A stretch of 9,144 nucleotides of DNA from JBBSGD01 sp038254435 (GTDB taxonomy: Bacteria; Actinomycetota; CADDZG01; WHSQ01). The DNA lies in NCBI GenBank assembly GCA_038254435.1, contig JBBSGD010000065.1:1-9144 (forward strand). Reading direction: 5' to 3'. Made by a program: the position numbers and the translations under genes. Each line of letters begins with the position of its first letter. Positions within the stretch are counted from its first letter, which is position 1. The notes below the pieces were generated by a model, which saw only the letters and a program-made list of their open reading frames with translations, was not told where the DNA came from and did no database searches. This document shows, piece by piece, positions 1 through 5,577 of the stretch.

Positions 1-501
1 ATCGGCGTCGGTAGAGCCGGGCACGGCAACCACGGCGACATCGCCGGGCTCGAGCGCGTACAGCGGAGGCAGATGCGGGACGTCCAATCCGCCTGCGGCG
101 GGTATCGGGAACCCGTGCGGACAGGTTGACGGTCGATCGAGCGCCACGAAGAGCCGGTCCTCGACCTCTTGGGGCAGGTCGTGCTCGAACGAACCGGCGA
201 GGCGGTCGGCCTCGTTCCACGCATAGCCGAGCATGTCTGCGAGAAAACGCTCGACGATCCGATGGCGCCGGATGGCGGCGACCGCGACGCGCCGCCCGGG
301 GCCAGTGAGATCCACTCCCCTGTAGGGCTTGTGATCGAGGAGTCCTCTCAGCGCCAGTCGCTTGACGCCTGCGGTGACGGTGCCGGGAGACAGCTCGAGG
401 GAACTTGCGAGAGCGCTCGTGTGCGCATACGCCCCGTCGCCCGCAAGCCGGTAGACCGACTTCAGGAGCTCGCGATCGGACTTTGACAGGGACCCATTCA
501 T
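1..501 (-). CDS. DtxR-family metal-dependent transcriptional regulator (C-terminus cut by window edge)
   Basis: The frame is open from ATG at 501 to the window edge, giving 167 visible residues. Residues 8-75 form a winged helix: a recognition-helix segment (SPGTVTAGVKRL, 38-49) and a wing ending in GVDLTGPGR. Residues 76-125 match the DtxR/MntR dimerisation domain, with HRIVE (80-84) and FEH (105-107). CPHGFPIP (127-134) is the family hallmark before the SH3/FeoA-like domain, whose first strands (YALEPGDVAVVAV) are visible. Such proteins are cytosolic dimeric repressors or activators that sense Fe2+ or Mn2+. By eye, several metal ligands differ from DtxR: E11 for Met10, D99 for His98 and G103 for Cys102, while H80, E84, E106 and H107 are kept. 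An SD-like GGAGG lies at 513-517, 11 bases from the ATG. Family assignment is sure; the metal and the targets are unknown. Confidence 0.93.
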   Translation of the reverse strand, partial: MNGSLSKSDRELLKSVYRLAGDGAYAHTSALASSLELSPGTVTAGVKRLALRGLLDHKPYRGVDLTGPGRRVAVAAIRRHRIVERFLADMLGYAWNEADRLAGSFEHDLPQEVEDRLFVALDRPSTCPHGFPIPAAGGLDVPHLPPLYALEPGDVAVVAVPGSTDAD

Positions 502-580
502 CTGCCTTCAGTCCTCCCTTTCAACCGCTCCTGCTCCTCTTCACTCATCTTTTGCCGCTCCCAAACCACGATTGCGCGTG

Positions 581-609
581 AGTATAAACAAACCTGGCAG
601 CCCCCAAAA
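581..609 (-). promoter_or_regulatory. Possible promoter of the DtxR-family gene
   Basis: Read on the minus strand, TATACT at 586-581 matches the -10 consensus at five of six positions and sits in the only AT-rich patch of this gap. The -35 region (about 604-609, TTTTGG) is weak. Transcription would start near 574, leaving a leader of about 70 bases before the ATG at 501. The -35 region lies inside the left arm of the inverted repeat at 599-677, so that structure could affect this promoter. No classical DtxR operator palindrome was recognised. The call rests on the -10 alone. Confidence 0.4.
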
Positions 610-677
610 TCACCCGCCGCGCGAACTTTTCTCAAATAGCGGCGTTTACCGCACGGATTGAAGAAAAGTTGGGGGCT
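599..677 (-). repeat. Nested inverted repeat between the anti-sigma gene and the dtxR-like gene
   Basis: Two perfect 9-base inverted repeats are nested. AGCCCCCAA (599-607) pairs with TTGGGGGCT (669-677), and AACTTTTCT (624-632) pairs with AGAAAAGTT (662-670). As minus-strand RNA this folds into an outer 7-9 bp stem, a bulge of about 16-18 bases on the 3' side, then an inner stem of 9 bp that extends to 12 with one bulged base. The tip holds a small GCGG/CCGC hairpin (loop TAAACG). It begins directly at the stop codon of the anti-sigma gene (676-678). It may be a terminator-like or processing structure at the end of the bldG module, but no clean U-tract follows. It could also be a DNA operator. 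The pairing is seen; the function is inferred. Confidence 0.55.
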
Positions 678-1083
678 AGGGGAGCTCGACGGTCAGCGAG
701 ACCCTCATCCCGCCATCGTCGCGCGGGACGATCAAGCAGTCGTCGACGAGGCTCGACAGCAGCTCCAGCGACATAGCGAAACGCTGTTCGGTGCTGCCCG
801 TGTCGAAGTCGTCGGCGGGGGTGGGCTCATAGACCGGTCCCCGGTCTGCCACCGACACGATCACCGCGGACTGCGATCTCTCGAAGCCGATGTCGACAGG
901 GCTCGAGGCCCCTACCTTCTGGTTGGAGAGAACCGCGTTGGCGCACGCCTCGGAAACGGCGATCTTGAGGTCGTCCACGGCCTCCTCGCCGAGCCCCGCC
1001 TCACGAGCCAGAGATGCTACGGCGAGCCTGGCGACCCCCACGTAGACGGATCCCGAGGGGATGGCCAGCTCGACCAGCGACAT
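676..1083 (-). CDS. RsbW/SpoIIAB-like anti-sigma factor (GHKL ATP-binding fold)
   Basis: 135 residues, the usual size for stand-alone anti-sigma serine kinases. The N-box is clear at 39-51 (DLKIAVSEACANAV) with E45 and N49, the Mg-ATP residues. The G1 box is VADRG (78-82) with D80 and G82. Where the family has a GxGL G2 box before 'LVDD', this protein has RFAMSL (101-106), so the ATP lid looks degenerate. The ATG at 1083 is preferred because it lies 4 bases after the stop of the BldG-like gene, with AGGG about 12 bases upstream. A start at 1116 would overlap that gene by 29 bases. Proteins of this kind bind a sigma factor or phosphorylate a STAS antagonist; the neighbouring STAS protein is the obvious partner. 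No sigma gene is in the window. Confidence 0.9.
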   Translation of the reverse strand: MSLVELAIPSGSVYVGVARLAVASLAREAGLGEEAVDDLKIAVSEACANAVLSNQKVGASSPVDIGFERSQSAVIVSVADRGPVYEPTPADDFDTGSTEQRFAMSLELLSSLVDDCLIVPRDDGGMRVSLTVELP

Positions 1084-1087
1084 CGGA

Positions 1088-1432
1088 TCAGTCGCCCTGT
1101 GCGGCCGTCGCCGCATCGAGACTGTCGTGGATGGGGAACACCTTGGTGAGTCCCGTGATCTTGAAGATCTTGAGGATCTTTTCCTGGGTGCAGACGAGCG
1201 ACAGGCTCCCGTCGTGCGCCTTTACCCGCTTGAGGGCCCCGACGAGAACCCCGAGCCCCGTCGAATCAAGGAAATCCACGCCTTCGAGGTTGACCACGAC
1301 GTCGTAGGAGCCTTCGGACACCAGCTCGATCAGCTTCTCGCGTAGCTTTGGCGCGGTGTAGACGTCGATCTCCCCCTTGACGTCCACGACTGCACGAGAA
1401 CCGATCTCCCGGACGTCCAAACCAAGCTCCAT
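1088..1432 (-). CDS. bldG: BldG-like STAS-domain anti-sigma factor antagonist
   Basis: 114 residues forming a single STAS domain. From memory it closely matches Streptomyces BldG along its length: EIDVYTAPKLRE near 21-32, VDFLDSTGLGVLVG at 52-65, and ILKIFKITGLTKVFPIH near 86-102. S57 in DSTG is the expected phospho-acceptor. In the partner-switching scheme the unphosphorylated form binds the anti-sigma factor and frees the sigma factor; phosphorylation by the kinase reverses this. The next gene, 4 bases downstream, encodes the GHKL partner, so the pair is an operon. The ATG at 1432 is set by AGGAGG at 1443-1448. An in-frame ATG at 1468 would place that ribosome site inside the coding region. 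The reading frame stays open to 1852 but overlaps the divergent gene there. BldG controls development and stress in streptomycetes; the role here is inferred. Confidence 0.95.
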   Translation of the reverse strand: MELGLDVREIGSRAVVDVKGEIDVYTAPKLREKLIELVSEGSYDVVVNLEGVDFLDSTGLGVLVGALKRVKAHDGSLSLVCTQEKILKIFKITGLTKVFPIHDSLDAATAAQGD

Positions 1433-1571
1433 GCGGTTGCTTCCTCCTCTTGTGATGAGATCCGACATCCTACCCTCGGCCCCTCGGGGCACTTCGTTTC
1501 GATGCTGGCCGAGAGGGCCCCGGCCCGCAAACCGCGCAGCTAGAGCCGGTCTCTTGGTAACTTTGCGCCCG
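1433..1571. other. Divergent intergenic region between the bldG-like and LCP operons
   Basis: These 139 bases must carry the promoters for both divergent operons. The ribosome site of the bldG-like gene is clear. No convincing -35/-10 pair was found on either strand: TAGGAT near 1465-1475 on the minus strand is only a partial -10, and the plus-strand sequence before 1572 has neither a good -10 nor a good Shine-Dalgarno. A GC-rich interrupted hairpin (GCCCC-TC-GGGGC) lies near 1480-1491. Regulation through alternative sigma factors is possible but is not shown. Confidence 0.35.
1443..1448 (-). promoter_or_regulatory. Ribosome binding site that sets the start of the BldG-like gene
   Basis: The minus strand reads AGGAGG, a perfect Shine-Dalgarno core, followed by 10 bases and then the ATG at 1432. 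It favours this start over the in-frame ATG at 1468. The protein then begins MELGLDVRE, in line with the start of BldG. Confidence 0.8.
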
Positions 1572-2297
1572 ATGTCTGCCAATACGACCGAATCGGACAC
1601 GGGGAACAAGCGCGCGCCGCTGCTCCTCGGAGCGATCGGCCTCGCGGCGCTTGTGGTCCTTATCCTGGTCGCGAGGGCGATGTTCGACGGAAGCCCCTCT
1701 CCGCCGCACAAGGCCTCCACGAGGACAGTATCCGCGCCGTCGCCAACGCCGACACCAAAGGACAGCCCCAAACCGACCATCCGGCAGGCGGCATGGCAAG
1801 TCAAGGTAGTCCCCGCCGGCGTCGGCCACAAGCTCACATCCTCTGTGCGCAAGCGAGTAGAGGCTCAGCGGCCCGCTCTGTCCGCCACAGTCGAGAACAT
1901 CTACAACCCCTTGTTCCTCTCTTCGAGCGAGGCGCAAGCGCGGGTCGAACGACGCTTCACGCCGGAGGCGGCCAGGAGGTTCCTCGGCGCCCGCCTCGGC
2001 GCTCCGCCTGGCGCCGAGCGCGTCGACACCCTGCGCAGGGTAGCCCGCATCGGGGTCGACACCCCGGGAGCGACGCGCGCCGCTGCCCAGGTGAGTGTCG
2101 TTGCGACGGGCATGGTCAAGGGACAGCGCGTGCGCTTCGGCCAGAACGCCACCCTGTGGCTGACGCGAAGCCACGGAAGGTGGAAGGTCATCGCCTTTGA
2201 CGCGCGGCGGGGCCCGCGCGCCCCGCCGCGCCACCACTCCAAGAGGGACCGCTCGCACAAGCCCGGCCACCATCACCACAAGAAGAAGAAGCCGTGA
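1572..2297 (+). CDS. Membrane-anchored protein with probable NTF2/SnoaL-like outer domain and His/Lys-rich tail
   Basis: 241 residues. A short N-terminus with K13 and R14 precedes one membrane helix (16-38), so the rest should lie outside the cytoplasm. Residues 41-70 are a Pro/Ser/Thr/Lys-rich linker. Residues about 74-211 look like a compact alpha+beta domain: helices at 88-140, then strands ending in RWKVIAFDAR (203-212), typical of NTF2/SnoaL-like domains. This fold is an inference from pattern. The last 30 residues are extremely basic, with seven His and many Lys/Arg (HHSKRDRSHK, then four His and four Lys). The stop overlaps the GTG start of the LCP gene (GTGA), so the two are translationally coupled and probably act together. 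The ATG at 1572 is the first start after the divergent region, though no strong ribosome site is visible. The frame opens upstream to 1377, across the bldG-like gene. The tail could bind metal, teichoic-type polymer or other anions. Confidence 0.85.
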   Translation: MSANTTESDTGNKRAPLLLGAIGLAALVVLILVARAMFDGSPSPPHKASTRTVSAPSPTPTPKDSPKPTIRQAAWQVKVVPAGVGHKLTSSVRKRVEAQRPALSATVENIYNPLFLSSSEAQARVERRFTPEAARRFLGARLGAPPGAERVDTLRRVARIGVDTPGATRAAAQVSVVATGMVKGQRVRFGQNATLWLTRSHGRWKVIAFDARRGPRAPPRHHSKRDRSHKPGHHHHKKKKP

Positions 2298-3184
2298 TCC
2301 TCAGACGCACACTCGCGCTAGCGCTTGTTCTCAGCGTGCTTGTGGGCGGCATCGTCTTGCTCGGAAGCCACCAGCGCACCGGCGCCAAGCAACCGCTCAT
2401 CGGTCGCGTCCACAACAGCTTTCAGCCCGAAGACCGCAAAATCTTCGTGCTCGTCATCGGGAGCGACGCGCGCCACGGCAACCCGGCCACCGGCCGGCGC
2501 TCGGACGCGATCCACCTCGTCGGAATCAACGCCAAGACCGGCCGCGGCGGAATCCTCAACTTCCCACGCGACTCTTGGATCAACGTGCCCGGCTACGGCA
2601 ACGCCCGCATCAACGAAGCTCTCTACCACGGGGGACCGCGCCTTCTCGCAAAGACCCTCGAGGGCATCACCGGCATCCACATCGACTACTGGATGCTCAC
2701 GGCCTTCACCGGCTTTCGCGGCATCGTTCACCACCTGGGGGGAGTGAAGATCAAGGTCCCGATTCCTCTCTCCGACTCTGGGGGTTCGGGAGCGCACCTC
2801 AGTGCGGGCGTTCACTATCTGAGCGGAGGCCACGCGCTCGCCTTCGTGCGCGATCGCCACGACTTTCCCCACGGAGACATCGATCGCACGACGAACCAGG
2901 CCAGGTTTCTGCTGGCCCTGCTGCACAAGCTGCGACGCGAGGTGAACGTCAATCCGTCGGCGCTGCTTCACTGGATGGCCGTCGTGCACAACTACACCAG
3001 CCTCAGCATCTCCGCCGACGAGCTGTTTCGGCTCGGAGTGCTCGCGACACAGACCAAACCATCGCACATGGGCAACGTCACGGTCCCGGTGACGATCGGT
3101 CAGGAGGGCGCGGCGAGCGTGGTCTTCATCACTCCCGCCGCACAGTCCATCTACGAACGCTTCCGCAAGCACGCCAGCCTCTAA
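2294..3184 (+). CDS. LytR-CpsA-Psr (LCP) family cell-wall glycopolymer ligase
   Basis: 296 residues. An N-terminal membrane helix (6-24, after RR at 4-5) anchors an outer LCP domain. Family motifs appear in order: GSDAR (56-60, D58 and R60), RRSDAIHLV (68-76, R69 and D71), FPRDSWINVPGYG (90-102, R92 and D93), ARINEAL (104-110), and RDRHDFPHGDIDR (186-198) followed by NQARFL. These Arg and Asp residues bind the polyprenyl-pyrophosphate head group and Mg2+. LCP proteins transfer lipid-linked glycopolymers (teichoic acid, arabinogalactan or capsule) to peptidoglycan. The C-terminal LytR_C domain found in some relatives is absent. The GTG start overlaps the previous stop (GTGA), with purine-rich AAGAAGAAGAAG just upstream as the likely ribosome site. 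It is convergent with the peptidase gene 33 bases downstream. Confidence 0.95.
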   Translation: MILRRTLALALVLSVLVGGIVLLGSHQRTGAKQPLIGRVHNSFQPEDRKIFVLVIGSDARHGNPATGRRSDAIHLVGINAKTGRGGILNFPRDSWINVPGYGNARINEALYHGGPRLLAKTLEGITGIHIDYWMLTAFTGFRGIVHHLGGVKIKVPIPLSDSGGSGAHLSAGVHYLSGGHALAFVRDRHDFPHGDIDRTTNQARFLLALLHKLRREVNVNPSALLHWMAVVHNYTSLSISADELFRLGVLATQTKPSHMGNVTVPVTIGQEGAASVVFITPAAQSIYERFRKHASL

Positions 3185-3201
3185 CGTCCCGGCCCGTGTG
3201 G

Positions 3202-3219
3202 CGTCCGGACGAGCTCGTC
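3202..3219. repeat. Adjacent perfect palindromes in the convergent gap
   Basis: CGTCCGGACG (3202-3211) and GACGAGCTCGTC (3208-3219) are both perfect palindromes sharing four bases. They fill the short gap between the stops of the LCP and peptidase genes and include part of the peptidase stop codon. There is no T-run, so a role as a bidirectional terminator is only possible. They could also be chance in GC-rich DNA. Confidence 0.35.
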
Positions 3220-4795
3220 AGACCGAGAGCTGCGCTGCGAAGTGAGCCGCGTTGAGTGGCTCGCCGGTCGCCTGCTCGATCAGTGAGTCCCAGCGAAGCG
3301 ACGCGCCGAGCTTGAAGACTCTCTCAACCAGGAACCGCCCCGTCGCTTCGTTGGCGACGACCCCCCCGCATTGCGCGGCGCACACCGCCTCGAGCTGCGA
3401 CGCGAGGATCTCTCCCAAAAGGTAATTGTGATAGTAGACGGGCGCCACTGCGGTGTGGATCTTTGCCGCCCAATCCGGGGCGCGGCGCCCCGGGGGCCGC
3501 GCCAGGAACTGAAAGCGCTCGACGTAATCCCACCACAGGGTGTCGAGGTCGGCCTCGGGATCCGAGTAGAGATCGCGTTCGAAATGCGCCATCACGAGAA
3601 CCCAGCGGCCGAACAACAAGCTCGCCTGGGTAACCGCAGAACGCAGGGCCGGCCCAAGTCGCTCGACGTCGCCGGCATCGGCTCCCGCTAGGGCAACCAG
3701 CCACTTCGGGTTGCGCACCAGACGCTGGCACAAGATGGCGATGGCCTCGGTTACGAAGGTGTGCGTGGCGCGATGGAGGAGGTAGGGCAGGCGCGAGTCG
3801 ATGCACACGTCGTAAGCAGCGTGACCCGACTCGTGCAGCATGACCTCGACCCAGCGCTCGCCGGGAACGACGTTGGCGAGGATCCGGACATCCTCTCCCG
3901 ATCTATCGACGTCGAGGCAGAAGGCATGCTGGCACTTGCCAGGGCGAGGATATAGGTCGCTGCGCTCGAGCACACCGCCGATGTGCAGACCCCAAGCGGC
4001 GAACGTCTCGCGGGCGCGATCTGGCGCAGAGCCGCGGGTGAGAAGCTCATCGAGTGACACCTGTCCGTCCGGGGGAAGCTGCTGAAAGAAGGGGTCCGCG
4101 TAGTGCCACGGCATGAGCTCCGCGGTGTCGAAGCGCCGGCGCAGACGCGAGTCGAGGTTCTCCTTGTAGGTCCGGAAAGGAGCTTTGGTCACCCCCTCGA
4201 CATCCGCGAGCATGCGAAAGAGCCACTCCTCGCCCAGCTCCTGGAGCTCGAGCGACATCCTGTAGTAGTCGGCAAACCCAAGGTCGCGGGCGGTTGCGTT
4301 ACGCAGGCGCGCCAGCTCTCGGATGCGGTCCGCGGTCAGCGCGCCGATCTCCTTCGATGCTTCCCACGCCCTCTTGCGCACTTCGCCGTCCTGCGAGGCG
4401 CGCAGGACCTCGTCAATCTCATTCTCGCTTACCGAGCACCCATCGAGCTGAGGGCGGTGCGTGGCAAAGTCCGTCTCCACTGAGCTGGCGATCTCGACTA
4501 TCTCGACGCGCCGGGCCTCGTCCATCTGATTGCCCGTAAGCGATAGGCGCAGCACCTCGAGCTCACGCCGGAGAATCGGATCGTGTACCTCCTCGGTCAG
4601 CGCTTCGTTGACGGCGCGCAGAGCGGCCGCGTCTCCCTTGGCGCGTCGAAGCGCTATCTCGAGCTCGTTGCGGCGCTGCTCGGTGTTGCTCGTGGCGTTC
4701 ACCTGCGAGTCCCAGTAGACGCGATGGAACTCGGTTTCGAGATCCTGAATGCGCGCCGTCAATCGCTCGACGATTCGATGCGGCGAAGAGTCCAT
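3218..4795 (-). CDS. M2/M3-like zinc metallopeptidase (HExxH gluzincin)
   Basis: 525 residues, mostly helical. The zinc site is HESGH (321-325) with a probable third ligand E350 in VTEAIA, 25 residues after the second His, as in M2 (ACE-like) and M3 peptidases. CQHAFCLDV and DVRILANVVPGERW precede it, as in this superfamily. Near the C-terminus, YYHNYLLGEILASQLE and W-SLIEQATGEPLN match the tyrosine-bearing helix and end segment of M2/M3/M32 enzymes. The N-terminal YWDSQVNATSN resembles the M2 opening, so M2 is slightly favoured. There is no signal peptide or membrane segment, so a cytosolic oligo- or dipeptidyl-carboxypeptidase is likely. The ATG at 4795 is chosen because GGGGA lies 8 bases upstream; an in-frame ATG at 4831 would add 12 residues without a good ribosome site. 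It lies 66 bases after the last Tad gene on the same strand and may be co-transcribed. Confidence 0.88.
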   Translation of the reverse strand: MDSSPHRIVERLTARIQDLETEFHRVYWDSQVNATSNTEQRRNELEIALRRAKGDAAALRAVNEALTEEVHDPILRRELEVLRLSLTGNQMDEARRVEIVEIASSVETDFATHRPQLDGCSVSENEIDEVLRASQDGEVRKRAWEASKEIGALTADRIRELARLRNATARDLGFADYYRMSLELQELGEEWLFRMLADVEGVTKAPFRTYKENLDSRLRRRFDTAELMPWHYADPFFQQLPPDGQVSLDELLTRGSAPDRARETFAAWGLHIGGVLERSDLYPRPGKCQHAFCLDVDRSGEDVRILANVVPGERWVEVMLHESGHAAYDVCIDSRLPYLLHRATHTFVTEAIAILCQRLVRNPKWLVALAGADAGDVERLGPALRSAVTQASLLFGRWVLVMAHFERDLYSDPEADLDTLWWDYVERFQFLARPPGRRAPDWAAKIHTAVAPVYYHNYLLGEILASQLEAVCAAQCGGVVANEATGRFLVERVFKLGASLRWDSLIEQATGEPLNAAHFAAQLSV

Positions 4796-4803
4796 CGGCA
4801 GGT

Positions 4804-4808
4804 TCCCC
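4804..4808 (-). promoter_or_regulatory. Ribosome binding site favouring the inner start of the peptidase gene
   Basis: The minus strand reads GGGGA, 8 bases before the ATG at 4795. The alternative ATG at 4831 has only a distant GGTGGA. This supports a protein beginning MDSSPHRIVERL, though the longer form is not excluded. Confidence 0.5.
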
Positions 4809-4861
4809 AGTCCGTTGCCCGGCGGCCGCATACTACCGGCGGTCCACCAACCGGCGTAGCG

Positions 4862-5539
4862 TTAATCTCCCGCGCCACCGCGGGCACCGATGAGCTCGAA
4901 GTGCCAGGGCTCGTTCGGCAAGGGTCTGTGAAGCGGTAAGCCCATCGTCTGGACAAGACGCCTCGCAAGCGCCAGGTCCCCGCCCAGGTCGACCGCCAGT
5001 CCTCTTTCGTGCATGGAGTGTCCTGGAGGGGCGACCCAGTCGTCTGCCGCCTCAGGACTGCCGTACTTTCTGAGCGCGGCTGCCCACAACCGTGCCTGGC
5101 GGGCCGGCGAACGGTAGCCCGACACGACGTGGACGCGCCCGCGGGCTGCGTCTAGAAGCCGCTCCACGGCTGCCGCCACACGCGGATCGAGCCTGCCGGG
5201 GTCGTAGGCGGCGCCGCGCGCCGGTGCCATGAGCGCGGCGTCGAACACAGCATGCGAGCGCGCCGTGACGCTCCCGATGGATGTCGTCACAACTATCGAG
5301 GAAGGGTCCTGGCAGGAGCAGGACACGAGCGCTGCGCCGTTGGCTTCGGCAAAGCTGCGCGCCACCTCCTCGGCGCTGCCGGTTCCATAAGGAGAGGCCT
5401 CCGCGGCCGCCGCGAGGGCGCCCGCATCGGCAGCCGCCTGAGCGCGCTCCCTATCGACGAATATGTGCTCGATGGTGACGGTCAGGCCCCCGAGCAAGAG
5501 CGTCACGATGATCGCGATGCCGGCCACGAGCACGGTCAC
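4862..5539 (-). CDS. Tad pseudopilin-like (Rv3654c/TadE-like) protein fused to a VanY-like M15 peptidase domain
   Basis: 225 residues from GTG 5539. Residues 2-23 are a membrane helix, followed by the DRERAQAAADAGALAAAA stretch (29-46) typical of the short last pseudopilin of actinobacterial Tad clusters (Rv3654c type). A middle segment (50-115) carries C74 and C76. Residues about 116-218 are an M15B domain: SGYRS (140-144) with Q148, then S175-x-H177-xx-G180-x-A182-x-D184, then E210-P-W-H213. That supplies the two His and one Asp zinc ligands and the catalytic Glu of VanY/LdcB carboxypeptidases. The family cleaves D-Ala or other peptidoglycan stem-peptide bonds. With N-in topology the enzyme faces the wall, so it may open peptidoglycan for the pilus. 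Rv3654c-type proteins are usually under about 130 residues, so the fusion is unusual. The start is uncertain: the codons upstream (5540-5575) encode a basic flank, DRARGRGRVPLA, with no start codon in frame. Confidence 0.87.
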   Translation of the reverse strand: MTVLVAGIAIIVTLLLGGLTVTIEHIFVDRERAQAAADAGALAAAAEASPYGTGSAEEVARSFAEANGAALVSCSCQDPSSIVVTTSIGSVTARSHAVFDAALMAPARGAAYDPGRLDPRVAAAVERLLDAARGRVHVVSGYRSPARQARLWAAALRKYGSPEAADDWVAPPGHSMHERGLAVDLGGDLALARRLVQTMGLPLHRPLPNEPWHFELIGARGGAGD

Positions 5540-5577
5540 GGCAAGAGGAACCCGACCTCGGCCACGAGCTCGGTCAT
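5536..5577 (-). other. 13-codon ORF linking tadE and the M15-fusion gene, or scar of a frameshift
   Basis: An ATG at 5577 overlaps the tadE-like stop as ATGA. It opens a 13-codon frame (MTELVAEVGFLLP) whose TGA overlaps the GTG start of the next gene as GTGA. It could be a coupling mini-ORF. Alternatively, one missing base after this ATG would join it to the frame reading RARGRGRVPLAVTVLVAG, giving the expected positive flank before the membrane helix of the M15-fusion protein. The sequence alone does not decide. Confidence 0.45.

Noticed and set aside
658..1149. Plus-strand 163-codon frame opposite the anti-sigma gene
   Set aside because: No motif and no ribosome site; the minus strand carries the N-box and G1 box of a GHKL protein.
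1433..1852. N-terminal extension of the bldG-like frame to 1852
   Set aside because: It runs antisense over the divergent gene at 1572 and past the AGGAGG at 1443-1448; the family starts at MELGL-type sequence.
1470..2279. Long minus-strand open frame opposite the NTF2-like gene (269 codons)
   Set aside because: Composition is Arg/Gly-rich with no domain or ribosome site; the plus-strand gene has a membrane helix, a linker and coupling to the LCP gene.
2318..3172. Minus-strand 284-codon frame opposite the LCP gene
   Set aside because: It reads as an Asp/Val/Ala-rich shadow of a high-GC gene, without recognisable motifs.
2197..3255. Plus-strand 352-codon frame overlapping the LCP gene
   Set aside because: Arg/His/Pro/Gln-rich shadow; the LCP frame holds all family motifs.
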